DNA of 58,621 bases from NCBI GenBank assembly GCA_036822015.1, contig DAISIL010000014.1, positions 1 to 58,621 of the forward strand, written 5' to 3'. Below, piece by piece: positions 16,842 to 25,075 of this stretch. Position 1 is the stretch's first letter. Each line of letters begins with the position of its first letter. The translations under genes and the position numbers were made by a program. The stretch is from DAISIL01 sp036822015. GTDB taxonomy: Bacteria > Bacteroidota > Bacteroidia > Cytophagales > Bernardetiaceae. Under the pieces are notes generated by a model that was given only the letters and a program-made list of their open reading frames with translations, made no database searches and had not been told where the DNA came from.

Positions 16842-18703
16842 CGGCGTTCTTCGGCTTCGATTTGTTGTTTGAGTTCGCGGTAGGGGATCAAGACATCGTT
16901 TTTGAGGTTGCGAAACCAAAAAGGCGGCCGGCTGGTGCCGTTTTCGACGTAACTGGTCAGGCGTTCAAAGTTATCCATGTGTTGCAAAAATTTGCGTTTG
17001 ACTTGCTCGAGTTCGCGGTTTTTTTCTTTTACGCCTTGTAGTTCTTGTTCGAGGGCGGATTTGTTGGCACTGATGTCGATGAGCTTGACGGTCATGTTGA
17101 GGACTTCGTCGTTGTAGCGCAAGAGGAGGCTGTCCCGTTTTTGTTGAAGGGTGTGGATGGAGTCATCGAGACGCACTTGTTGTCCCTTGACGGCCAGGAG
17201 TGAATCGCGTAACTGCCAGGCTTCGGTTTTTTGGGCATCGGCCAACTGGCGTTCGAGGGTAAGGTTTCGCTCAAACTCTCGGGTTACTTCGTTGCGGGCC
17301 TCCTCGGCTTCGAGGTATTTGAGGCGGTAGTTGTAGCCCAGGATAGAGGTAACCAGAAGCCCCATCACAAAAAGCGTAGCCAGGACGGAGCGATATTGCC
17401 GCTTGCGTTTGTCGAGCTTCTGGGCTTGCTGTTCTTGGATGATTTTTTCGTGCTTTTCGCGCTCCTCGCGTGCTTTTCGGCGTTGCTTAGATTTAAGGAT
17501 AGGCTTGATGAGCGTATCATGGCTCAACTCATACATCAGCCCGGAGGTGGGGTGTGTCTCGGCGCGGAGCAGGTGGGTATTGACGAGTTGCTGGAGCAGT
17601 CGCTCTTCGATGCCATAACGGCGCGTGATCTGTCCCTTGTAGAGGCTCAACCGTCGTTCTTCTTCTTCAAAGATCAAGCCTTCTTCGATGAGCAAACGAG
17701 CGGCTTGGCGTTCTTGCGCATCAGCGATGCGCTCCATTTGGTGGTCGTAGTAGTTTTGATAGATGTTTTCTAGGTCGCCGAGGTCTTGGGCTTCGATGTA
17801 GGTTTTGCCCGTCTGGATGACCTGCTGCTCGACGTATTGGCAGAGGATTTGGAGTTGAAAGGAAGCGATCTTTTTTTGGTTGTCTTTGGTCAAGAAACGC
17901 AGGATTTTATCCAGTGCTTCATCGGAGTAGTCAAACTGGGGAGAGGCATAGTGTACCTTGCGTTGATGGGCAGGGTTCAGGATGGCATCCTCGGCCTGCT
18001 GGGGTTCGAGGGGGGTAAGTTCATAGCACTCCCGCAGGATTTCGGGAAAATAGTCCGTAAACTGATTGAGCAAGCTCAACTGATCCGAGCGAATCGCCAA
18101 AATTACCCGCACATCGAGTGACTCATGGAAACGGTGTAGGGCTACTTGTTGTTCAGAGGGGTGTTCATCCAGAAAATTACGCAGTGCCAGACGATACCGG
18201 TGAGGGATTTTGGTATGGAGGAGTTCAGATAACCGCTCCTTAAACAACTGCACATCCGGCTCGGGATAGGTGAATATCTCTTCAAACTGATCGAAGATCA
18301 GGATGATGGTTCGGGGTTCGGGGTACTGCATCTGTAAGGCTTTGCATTGCACCCAGAGGGAGTAGTCGTTGGGCAGTAGGGTAGAGAGCAAGGGCGGCAA
18401 AGGCTGATTGCCGTATATCTTCTGGGAAAGCAAATCGGAAAGATGCCCCTCCATTTCAGGCTGATACGCCCCAAAGCGCAGCACAAAAGGCAAAAAACGC
18501 TCCTGCTCCGTCAGGAGTGGCAACAAGCCCGCCCGCAGCAAGGAGGTCTTGCCCAGTCCAGACTGCCCGTAGAGGACAAACAACTGCTCCACCGAGAGCA
18601 ACTCGTAGATGTCTTTGATGTCGCGTTCACGCCCAAAGAACAGCTCATGTTCTTCTTCGTCAAAGGGCTTCGCTCCTGGATAGCGATACTGTGTTACTTG
18701 CAT
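16838..18703 (-). CDS. STAND NTPase with transmembrane helix and coiled-coil tail
   Basis: A protein of 621 residues from the ATG at 18703 (a TTG at 18730 would add nine). The N-terminus has the segment PFDEEEHELFFGRERDI typical of novel STAND NTPases, then Walker A LYGQSGLGKTSLL and Walker B IILIFDQFEEIF, a winged-helix-like region with YELSHDTLIKP, a basic stretch, one membrane helix (LATLFVMGLLVTSILGYN) and a long coiled coil of about 150 residues. Many STAND proteins sense a ligand with a C-terminal domain; here a coiled coil takes that place beyond the membrane. It leads the operon into namZ (4-bp overlap), so a cell-envelope stress role is more likely than phage defence. That is inference. 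Confidence 0.75.
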   Translation of the reverse strand: MQVTQYRYPGAKPFDEEEHELFFGRERDIKDIYELLSVEQLFVLYGQSGLGKTSLLRAGLLPLLTEQERFLPFVLRFGAYQPEMEGHLSDLLSQKIYGNQPLPPLLSTLLPNDYSLWVQCKALQMQYPEPRTIILIFDQFEEIFTYPEPDVQLFKERLSELLHTKIPHRYRLALRNFLDEHPSEQQVALHRFHESLDVRVILAIRSDQLSLLNQFTDYFPEILRECYELTPLEPQQAEDAILNPAHQRKVHYASPQFDYSDEALDKILRFLTKDNQKKIASFQLQILCQYVEQQVIQTGKTYIEAQDLGDLENIYQNYYDHQMERIADAQERQAARLLIEEGLIFEEEERRLSLYKGQITRRYGIEERLLQQLVNTHLLRAETHPTSGLMYELSHDTLIKPILKSKQRRKAREEREKHEKIIQEQQAQKLDKRKRQYRSVLATLFVMGLLVTSILGYNYRLKYLEAEEARNEVTREFERNLTLERQLADAQKTEAWQLRDSLLAVKGQQVRLDDSIHTLQQKRDSLLLRYNDEVLNMTVKLIDISANKSALEQELQGVKEKNRELEQVKRKFLQHMDNFERLTSYVENGTSRPPFWFRNLKNDVLIPYRELKQQIEAEERR

Positions 18704-18753
18704 ACCTCCATAACGAAATATACCCTTCAAAAGTTGCTAGCCAGCCGCCAAAC

Positions 18754-18786
18754 AAAAAAGCCAAGGTAGTCTCTACCTCGGCTTTT
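18754..18786 (-). terminator. Rho-independent terminator after rpsC
   Basis: On the minus strand, AGCCGAGGTAG and CTACCTTGGCT form a near-perfect 11-bp stem with a short AGA loop, followed by a T-run. It lies 26 bp past the rpsC stop and upstream of the STAND gene, so it ends the ribosomal operon. Confidence 0.9.
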
Positions 18787-18811
18787 GTCTTTGGATGGCG
18801 CATGAATAGAG

Positions 18812-19594
18812 TTAGCGTCGGCTGCGTCCGCCACCACCGGCGTTATTGCTGTTGCCGCTGTTGCCTCCTCCTCTCTGGCGACGGCCACCACCACTACCAC
18901 CACCCTGATTGGGTGAGCTAGTTTTGCTGCGCTTGCGTCCGGTATCGGCACTCGGTGCTAAATCTACTTTGTCGTAGATTTCTCCTTTAAAAATCCAAAC
19001 CTTGACCCCAATCTTTCCATAGATCGTTTGGGCTTCCGAGATGGCGTAATCAATATCGGCACGCAAGGTGTGGAGCGGAATACGCCCTTCTTTGTACATC
19101 TCGACGCGGGCCATATCAGAGCCGGCCAGTCGTCCGGAGGCTTTGATCTTAATGCCTTCTGCCCCGACACGCATGGTGTTCGAGACGGCTTGTTTCATGG
19201 CGCGGCGATGCGACATACGTCCTTCGAGCTGCTGGGCGATAGAATCGGCGACCAGCTTGGCATCGAGTTCGGCACGCTTGATCTCGTAAATGTTGATTTG
19301 GATGTCCTTTTGGGTCAATTTCTTGATTTCCTCACGGATACGATCCACTTCTACGCCGCCTTTACCGATCACTACCCCCGGGCGGGCGGTGTGAATGGTG
19401 AGCGTGATGCGCTTGAGGGTACGCTCAATGACAATCTTAGAGATACCTCCCCGGGGAATACGGGCGTTGATGTACTCACGGATTTTTTCGTCTTCGATGA
19501 GTTTTTCGGAGAAGTCTTTTCCTCCATACCAGTTGGAATCCCAACCTTTGATGATACCGAGCCGTAGCCCGACCGGATTAACTTTTTGTCCCAT
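18812..19594 (-). CDS. rpsC: 30S ribosomal protein S3
   Basis: A 260-residue S3. MGQKVNPVGLRLG opens the protein, the KH domain shows GVVIGKGG, and RRAMKQAVSNTMR and GRIPLHTLRADIDY are typical of the C-terminal domain. The last ~40 residues are an unusual low-complexity Gly/Arg/Ser/Asn tail with RRQRGGG and GGGGRSRR, making the protein longer than most S3. It is the last gene of a four-gene operon with a terminator 26 bp beyond, whereas rplP normally follows rpsC. Confidence 0.97.
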   Translation of the reverse strand: MGQKVNPVGLRLGIIKGWDSNWYGGKDFSEKLIEDEKIREYINARIPRGGISKIVIERTLKRITLTIHTARPGVVIGKGGVEVDRIREEIKKLTQKDIQINIYEIKRAELDAKLVADSIAQQLEGRMSHRRAMKQAVSNTMRVGAEGIKIKASGRLAGSDMARVEMYKEGRIPLHTLRADIDYAISEAQTIYGKIGVKVWIFKGEIYDKVDLAPSADTGRKRSKTSSPNQGGGSGGGRRQRGGGNSGNSNNAGGGGRSRR

Positions 19595-19597
19595 GGT

Positions 19598-20029
19598 TTA
19601 CGCTTGGTTGTTTTCGTTTTCGTCGGTTACGGCCGGTTGTGCTTGTCCTTCTTCCGGCATCAAAAGGAGTTCTTCGTTTGTGTCATCTTCGATCAGATCA
19701 ACGATGAGCGTTACGTGGTTGGTGCGCTTGTTGATGCGGTGGGCGCGCCCCTGTGGGGCTGGCTGAATACGCTTGATAATGCGTCCACCATCGACAAAGG
19801 CAGCCTTGATGTACAGGTCGGCAATGCGGTCGGTCAATTCAGGATTTTTGTTTTCCCAGTTGGCTACCGCCGAAAGGAGAAGTTTTTCCATGTAAGGCGC
19901 ACCGCGCTTGGACTGAAAACGAAGGATATTGAGGGCATCACCAACCATTTTTCCGCGAATCAGATCAACGACTAGGCGCATCTTACGGGGGGCAATGCGG
20001 GTATTTCGGAGTTTAGCTACTGCTTCCAT
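19598..20029 (-). CDS. rplV: 50S ribosomal protein L22
   Basis: A 143-residue L22. NTRIAPRKMRLVVDLIRGK and AFVDGGRIIKRIQPAPQGRA are the diagnostic parts, the latter being the hairpin that lines the exit tunnel. The C-terminus extends about 30 residues beyond the usual ~110 as an acidic tail (EDDTNEELLL...DENENNQA). It is followed after 3 bp by rpsC. Confidence 0.97.
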   Translation of the reverse strand: MEAVAKLRNTRIAPRKMRLVVDLIRGKMVGDALNILRFQSKRGAPYMEKLLLSAVANWENKNPELTDRIADLYIKAAFVDGGRIIKRIQPAPQGRAHRINKRTNHVTLIVDLIEDDTNEELLLMPEEGQAQPAVTDENENNQA

Positions 20030-20032
20030 GCT

Positions 20033-20311
20033 TTACTTTTTCTTTCGATCTGTCTTCTTGATGTGTCCGCGAAAGTTGCGGGTAGGAGCGAACTCTCCCA
20101 ACTTATGCCCAACCATGTTCTCGGTTACATAAACGGGGATAAATTTATTTCCGTTGTGAACGGCGAAGGTGTATCCAATGAAATCGGGAGAGATCATGGA
20201 TCGACGCGACCAGGTCTTGATGACGGTCTTGCGTCCGGCGGCAGACATTTCGGCTACTTTTTTCTCCAGCCGATAGTCGATGTAGGGGCCTTTACGAAGG
20301 GAACGAGCCAT
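20033..20311 (-). CDS. rpsS: 30S ribosomal protein S19
   Basis: A 92-residue S19 of normal length. MARSLRKGPYIDYRL at the N-terminus and TWSRRSMISPDFIGYTFAVHNG and KLGEFAPTRNFRGH downstream are family signatures. It binds 16S rRNA with S13 in the small-subunit head. It lies 3 bp after rplB and 3 bp before rplV. Confidence 0.98.
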   Translation of the reverse strand: MARSLRKGPYIDYRLEKKVAEMSAAGRKTVIKTWSRRSMISPDFIGYTFAVHNGNKFIPVYVTENMVGHKLGEFAPTRNFRGHIKKTDRKKK

Positions 20312-20314
20312 ACG

Positions 20315-21148
20315 TTATTTCTTTTTAGCGTTTCGGTGAGCGACGATCATGTTTTGAGAATACTTGTTGGTGTTACGGGTTTTCTTGCCTTTGGCATAGA
20401 GACCGTTGCGTGAGCGCGGATGTCCACCCGAAGCACGTCCTTCACCACCACCCATCGGGTGATCGACGGGGTTCATGGCTACCCCACGGGTACGTGGGCG
20501 ACGACCCATCCAACGTTTACGTCCGGCTTTGCCGAGCGTTACGTTCATGTGGGAGCCATTCGAGATCGTGCCTACGGTAGCGTAGCAGGTGTTCAAGACC
20601 AGGCGCATCTCACCCGAAGGGAGCTTGAGCGTCGCGTACTTGCCTTCGCGGGCAACCAACTGGGCATATCCGCCGGCACTGCGTACCATTACGCCGCCTT
20701 TGCCGGGCCGTAACTCTACATTGTGAACAATCGTACCGATGGGCATCTGTCCGAGCGGCAGGGCGTTGCCAATCTCGGGGGCTACGTTTGTCCCCGAAAC
20801 AATGGTTTGTCCTACCTGAATGCCCTGAGGAGCAAGGATGTAGGTCTTTTCGCCATCGCCGTACTCTACCAATGAAATAAAAGCGGTGCGGTTGGGGTCA
20901 TATTCCACCGTCTTGACCGTCGCTTCATCGCCATGACGCTGGCGCTTGAAGTCAATGATGCGATACTTTCGCTTGTGTCCGCCACCGCGATAGCGTACCG
21001 TCTGGCGACCCTGGTTGTTGCGACCACCCGTGCGTTTGATGGGGGCCAACAATGATTTTTCTGGCTTATCCGTGGTAAGCTCACTAAAATCTGGTGCCAA
21101 ACGAAACCGCTGACCGGGGGTCGTGGGTTTCAGTTTTTTTACTGCCAT
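20315..21148 (-). CDS. rplB: 50S ribosomal protein L2
   Basis: A protein of 277 residues from the ATG at 21148 (MAVKKLKPTTPGQRF), the normal L2 start; a longer in-frame start adds ten residues that do not fit the family. GGGHKRKYRIIDFKR, GRKRWMGRRPRTRGVAMNPVDHP and GGGEGRASGGHP are the hallmark segments, the last including the conserved His region near the peptidyl transferase centre. It is the first gene of its operon, directly preceded by a promoter and structured leader instead of rplW. Confidence 0.97.
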   Translation of the reverse strand: MAVKKLKPTTPGQRFRLAPDFSELTTDKPEKSLLAPIKRTGGRNNQGRQTVRYRGGGHKRKYRIIDFKRQRHGDEATVKTVEYDPNRTAFISLVEYGDGEKTYILAPQGIQVGQTIVSGTNVAPEIGNALPLGQMPIGTIVHNVELRPGKGGVMVRSAGGYAQLVAREGKYATLKLPSGEMRLVLNTCYATVGTISNGSHMNVTLGKAGRKRWMGRRPRTRGVAMNPVDHPMGGGEGRASGGHPRSRNGLYAKGKKTRNTNKYSQNMIVAHRNAKKK

Positions 21149-21183
21149 GAGAGTAAATCCGTTAAAAAAATTAAACACTTTGC

Positions 21184-21228
21184 AGCATCCTTCATCAAAT
21201 CTACACTTGTAAGGAATACGTGGATGCT
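21184..21228 (-). promoter_or_regulatory. rplB leader hairpin 2 (start-proximal)
   Basis: On the minus strand AGCATCC and GGATGCT form a perfect 7-bp stem enclosing 31 nt, ending 36 nt before the rplB start. No T-run follows, so it is not a simple terminator. A binding site for autogenous control by one of the encoded ribosomal proteins is a plausible role. Confidence 0.5.
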
Positions 21229-21238
21229 ATACCTGTGT

Positions 21239-21269
21239 CAGTCTTACCCCATAAGGGATCATCAGACTG
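21239..21269 (-). promoter_or_regulatory. rplB leader hairpin 1 (promoter-proximal)
   Basis: On the minus strand CAGTCT and AGACTG form a perfect 6-bp stem, with an inner CCC-TTAT-GGG pairing. It would lie at the very start of the transcript from the promoter at 21280-21310. Confidence 0.55.
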
Positions 21270-21279
21270 AAACGGACTG

Positions 21280-21310
21280 CAAAGGTAAACACTTTATTTG
21301 AAATCGCCAA
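21280..21310 (-). promoter_or_regulatory. Promoter of the rplB-rpsS-rplV-rpsC operon
   Basis: The minus strand has TTG (21308-21310), a 20-nt spacer and TACCTTTG (21280-21287), matching the Bacteroidota primary sigma consensus TTG-N19~20-TAnnTTTG. The predicted transcript start is near 21273, giving a leader of about 125 nt before rplB. Confidence 0.75.
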
Positions 21311-21404
21311 AAGATAGACCAAAACTTTGATGGACTGCATCTCCGGAGGGCAACCTTAGGTGGGAAAGTCGCGTATGCGCAAACGAACATCTTTTTTTCT
21401 GGTG

Positions 21405-21797
21405 ATGAATCGCAACGACCTTTTACTGGCACTTCGGCGGGCTACGGCCGATCTTTACTTAATGAGCGAAACGGACGCGCCCTTTGAGGGCTTCTTTTGG
21501 GTGAGTTCACAGGATTTCTCGCCTGCCCACGCCCAGAGCCTCTGGGGAAAGTCCGCTCCTACATCCCAAAGCCTCGATACATTTTTTGCACCACTAATCC
21601 AAACCAAAGACTGGCACACCCCCGAAGACCAGGAACAAGTCCGACGTTTTGCGCACCTGAAACGGCTGCTGGAAAAGAACCTGAATGATATTGCTGTGTA
21701 TCTGCTCCCACAAGGCGAGGAAAAAATATGCTGGATCGTGGGAACCTACGCCCCCCGTGAGTATTTGCTCTTGCGCACTTTTCGGGTCGATACCTAG
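21405..21797 (+). CDS. NuiA-like nuclease inhibitor family protein
   Basis: A protein of 130 residues from the ATG at 21405 (MNRNDLLLALRRATADLY); an upstream GTG at 21360 would add 15 residues. The segment YLMSETDAPFEGFFW near the N-terminus matches the NuiA family, which in Anabaena inhibits the nuclease NucA by inserting into its active site. The C-terminal half ends in a strand-rich part with YAPREYLLLRTFRV. No nuclease gene is adjacent. It is divergent from rplB and converges on the repeat-protein gene with only 7 bp between stops. Confidence 0.7.
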   Translation: MNRNDLLLALRRATADLYLMSETDAPFEGFFWVSSQDFSPAHAQSLWGKSAPTSQSLDTFFAPLIQTKDWHTPEDQEQVRRFAHLKRLLEKNLNDIAVYLLPQGEEKICWIVGTYAPREYLLLRTFRVDT

Positions 21798-21804
21798 GCA
21801 TCTC

Positions 21805-24800
21805 CTATTCTACCGTTACTTCGGCAAAGATAGGCGGGCTTTCGTTTTGGTATTTGTCCTTAAACTTGGCATATACGCGCCTGTATCCGCTGCCGTGTGG
21901 CAGGGGCCAGTTCTCGATGGTGGTCTTGTACTCTTGCCAGGTAGCACCGGTAAAGCTGGCATCGTTGGAGACCATCATATAGTCGGCATCGCGGGCATTG
22001 AAAGTCAGTCGCACTTCGCTTTTGCTGATGATGGGCTGCCCATTGCCGATCTTGATGAAACCAGGAGAGGGCGGGGTCATATCGAGGAAGATGGAGGCGG
22101 CTGTACTGTAAGATTCGTTGCCGGCTTCGTCCCGAAACTGTACATAGACCCGCTTGAGACCCTCTCGCCCGATCAAGACCCAGTCTTTGGTGGTCGTGTA
22201 GGGTTCCCATTTCGCGGGAATCGGAAACTTTGGGCTATCGCTGATACGCATTTGGCTGGCTTCCTCGGCGTTGAGCCGTAGGCGTACCTCGCGCTTATTG
22301 GTGTATTCTTCGCCGCCATTGATAAAAATTTCTTCATCATAAGGGGCCTGACGATCAAGGATAATCTTGCGGGAGATGGGGGCAGTACGGTTACCGACAT
22401 CATCCTGGAACATCACCCAGACTTCCTTTTCACCGTCCTCACCGCCGAGAATCCAGTTATCGACGATGTACTGGTAGGGCTGCCATTTGGCACTATCGAG
22501 TTGATCGCGTGAGTTGGCGATCTTCATGACGGTAGCGTCTTTTACCCGGATGTATAGCCGAACGTATTTGTTGATGTTGGTTACATACTTGGCTGCTTTG
22601 TCGTTGATAACCAGATCACCATCGCGAGGAGCCTGGGTATCCTTGCCGATGCGGGCATAGGCGATATTGGAAATGTTGCCGACCTGGTCGCGAAACTGCA
22701 CATAGACCGTCTTGATGCCGTCCTGTCCCACCAGCGTCCATTCCTTGTTTGTTTGATAGGGTTCCCATTCGGCATCGCGGAGGATCATATCGTTGGATAC
22801 TTTCATATCAACGGCTCCCTTCGCTTCTAAGTTGATCGTAACTTTCTGAAAGCGTGTTCCTTTATCGCCGTCGTTGATTGTTACTTTACCGATAATGGGC
22901 GGGGTTCGGTCAAGGATGATCTGGGTCTGGACGATTTGGGAGACGTTGCCGGCTGAATCCCGAAACTGGGCATAGATTTTTTTCAGTCCATCATCGCCAG
23001 GCAAGGGGAAAGCTGATATTTTGGGATCGTAGTACCGCCAGGGAGCTGCCCTGAAACTGGGATCGGTGGCGATACGCATATCAGCGGCTCCTTTTGCACG
23101 TGCCTCCACATAGACAACTTTGTTGGGTTCGTTCGTGATCGTATCGCCGCGATTGACCTGTACCGTACACTCTTGCGGCGGTGTTTTGTCCATGTAGATA
23201 TCACCAGAATAGACCTGCGATAGATTGCCGGCCATATCGCGGAACTTAATAAAAACCCGTTGTTGCCCTTCCGTCGGATCAAGGATCCATCCGCGTCGTA
23301 CCTGCTGATAGGGTTCCCATTTGGCTTCGCTGAACCGGCTGGTGTCGTTATTGACTATTTTCATTTGATCGGCCCCTCGGGCGAAGATGCGCAGGCTTGT
23401 GGTATCACTGTTTACGTAGCGCACGTCATAATCCTTGACGGCTAGGCGGCCATCAAGTGGCGGCTCACGGTCGTAGATCACTTTATCATATTGGAGATTG
23501 GTAACGTTGCCGGCCTTGTCCCTAAACTTTACATATACGGTGCGCTCACCGTCCTGGCCTGGGTCGAGTTTCCAATCCTGATAGGTCTCCCGAAAAATAT
23601 CCCATCGGGCATCAAAAAAAGTGCTGGTATTGCTCAGCATCATGTAGCGCACGTCATCGGCTTTGAGTTTGAGATCAACTAATCCCCCGGGGTGATTGGT
23701 AACTTTTCGCCCGCCGGACATGGTGCGTCCCTCTTTGGTTACGATTTGTATGCTGGTGTTTTTGGGGGGAGAATCATCAAAGATAATATCATCCGAGACC
23801 GGATCCGAGATATTACCGGCCAGGTCCATAAATTTAGCATAGACGGTTTTTTTGCCTTGGCTGCTTCGATCCAGAAGCCAGACAGAAAGAAAAGGCTTGT
23901 AGGGCATCCAATCGGCATCCCTAAAATCGGGTTGATTGCTGACCATCATCTTGGAGGCCTTGACGGCAGCAAACTGCAAATTGACTTCGTTGCGGTTGGT
24001 GTACCGGTTGCCCTTATTGATCCGAATGCGGGTGGCACTGGGGGGGATGTTATCAAAAATGATACTGGCCGTAACGGGACGGGTTTCATTGCCCGTTTGG
24101 TCTTTGAAGCGCACGGCGACGACTTTTTTGCCGTTGCCCGGTGAGAGCGTATGTACGTAGTCTTCATCATAAGGCACCCATCCCGAACTCTCCCCAAACG
24201 TACCGTCGGGTTCTACGTTGCGGATTTCCATTTCGCTGGCCTCACGGGCGGCCACCTGGAGGCGTACTTCCTGAAACCGAGTGTAGGTTGAATCGTTGTT
24301 GATGCGTAGGCGGGAAACTGTGGGCGGCTGACGGTCTAGGTTGATGCTCGCACTAGCTACCTCCGATATGTTGCCGGCATGATCCTTAAAGCGCACATAC
24401 ACTGTGTGCTGTCCATCAAGTCCACCGATGAGCCAGTTCTTGACCATATCTCGGAAGGGATACCAGCGGGCTTGCAAGAAATCGGAGCGGTTGCTGATCT
24501 GCATTTCTTTGGCTTCGTCCACGGAGAGTTCAAGGGTTACCTTTCGATCTGTGGTAAACTCTGCCCCGAAGTTGATCGTAATGCTGGGGTCTTCGGGTGG
24601 GGTACGGTCGAGTTCGATTTGGGCATTGGTTACATCGGAGAGGATGGTATTTTCTTTGTTGCGAAACTGGGCATAGACGACTTTGATTCCATCCTCGCGG
24701 GTGTCGATGCGCCAGCGTTTGGTCTGGGCGTAGGGTTCCCAGCGGGCCCCGATCCAACTGCCGTTGTTAGAGATGCGCATTTCGGCAGCATTGCGGGCAA

Positions 24801-24984
24801 AAATACGCAGGTTTACCATGCCATCGGGGGCGGAGGTAGAGGCTGCACCGTCATTGATGGCAATACGACCGATCACGGGAAGGTCTTGGGCTTGGGTAGT
24901 CGATAGCATCCAGGGCCACACGATCAGGATAGCTATCCAGCGGGTAAGTCTCTGCATGGAACAACGATCATTAGAAGTCTTCAT
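21805..24984 (-). CDS. Secreted protein of eleven Ig/fibronectin-like repeats
   Basis: A 1059-residue protein with a Sec signal (RWIAILIVWPWMLSTTQAQ); an internal ATG at 24957 is an alternative start. The rest is eleven tandem repeats of about 90-95 residues. Each begins with a strand such as LRIN or VTIN, contains a segment like MKISN followed by W-x-P-Y, a second W, then KTVYVQFRDQAGNIS and a closing LDRTPP. The pattern suggests beta-sandwich modules of Ig or fibronectin III type, without an enzymatic domain or a visible C-terminal sorting domain. It probably acts as a surface or periplasmic scaffold or adhesin. It is monocistronic, between the NuiA-like gene and the pgi/pmi gene. Confidence 0.75.
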   Translation of the reverse strand: MKTSNDRCSMQRLTRWIAILIVWPWMLSTTQAQDLPVIGRIAINDGAASTSAPDGMVNLRIFARNAAEMRISNNGSWIGARWEPYAQTKRWRIDTREDGIKVVYAQFRNKENTILSDVTNAQIELDRTPPEDPSITINFGAEFTTDRKVTLELSVDEAKEMQISNRSDFLQARWYPFRDMVKNWLIGGLDGQHTVYVRFKDHAGNISEVASASINLDRQPPTVSRLRINNDSTYTRFQEVRLQVAAREASEMEIRNVEPDGTFGESSGWVPYDEDYVHTLSPGNGKKVVAVRFKDQTGNETRPVTASIIFDNIPPSATRIRINKGNRYTNRNEVNLQFAAVKASKMMVSNQPDFRDADWMPYKPFLSVWLLDRSSQGKKTVYAKFMDLAGNISDPVSDDIIFDDSPPKNTSIQIVTKEGRTMSGGRKVTNHPGGLVDLKLKADDVRYMMLSNTSTFFDARWDIFRETYQDWKLDPGQDGERTVYVKFRDKAGNVTNLQYDKVIYDREPPLDGRLAVKDYDVRYVNSDTTSLRIFARGADQMKIVNNDTSRFSEAKWEPYQQVRRGWILDPTEGQQRVFIKFRDMAGNLSQVYSGDIYMDKTPPQECTVQVNRGDTITNEPNKVVYVEARAKGAADMRIATDPSFRAAPWRYYDPKISAFPLPGDDGLKKIYAQFRDSAGNVSQIVQTQIILDRTPPIIGKVTINDGDKGTRFQKVTINLEAKGAVDMKVSNDMILRDAEWEPYQTNKEWTLVGQDGIKTVYVQFRDQVGNISNIAYARIGKDTQAPRDGDLVINDKAAKYVTNINKYVRLYIRVKDATVMKIANSRDQLDSAKWQPYQYIVDNWILGGEDGEKEVWVMFQDDVGNRTAPISRKIILDRQAPYDEEIFINGGEEYTNKREVRLRLNAEEASQMRISDSPKFPIPAKWEPYTTTKDWVLIGREGLKRVYVQFRDEAGNESYSTAASIFLDMTPPSPGFIKIGNGQPIISKSEVRLTFNARDADYMMVSNDASFTGATWQEYKTTIENWPLPHGSGYRRVYAKFKDKYQNESPPIFAEVTVE

Positions 24985-25075
24985 CTACCAAAGGGATCAC
25001 AAATACGAAACCATTTTTTTAAAAAGTCTCAAAAAATAAGTAGGCTTTGGTAGGAGAAGGGATCGTGGAGGACGC

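Noticed and set aside
16838..18703. STAND NTPase as an anti-phage Avs-like defence gene
   Set aside because: It lacks an N-terminal effector domain and the TPR-like sensor of Avs proteins, and lies in a core cell-wall operon; the envelope role seems more likely.
18812..18950. Gly-codon-rich end of rpsC as a simple-sequence repeat or GC-rich RNA element
   Set aside because: The pattern is explained by the Gly/Arg/Asn-rich coding tail of S3 and keeps reading frame to the stop.
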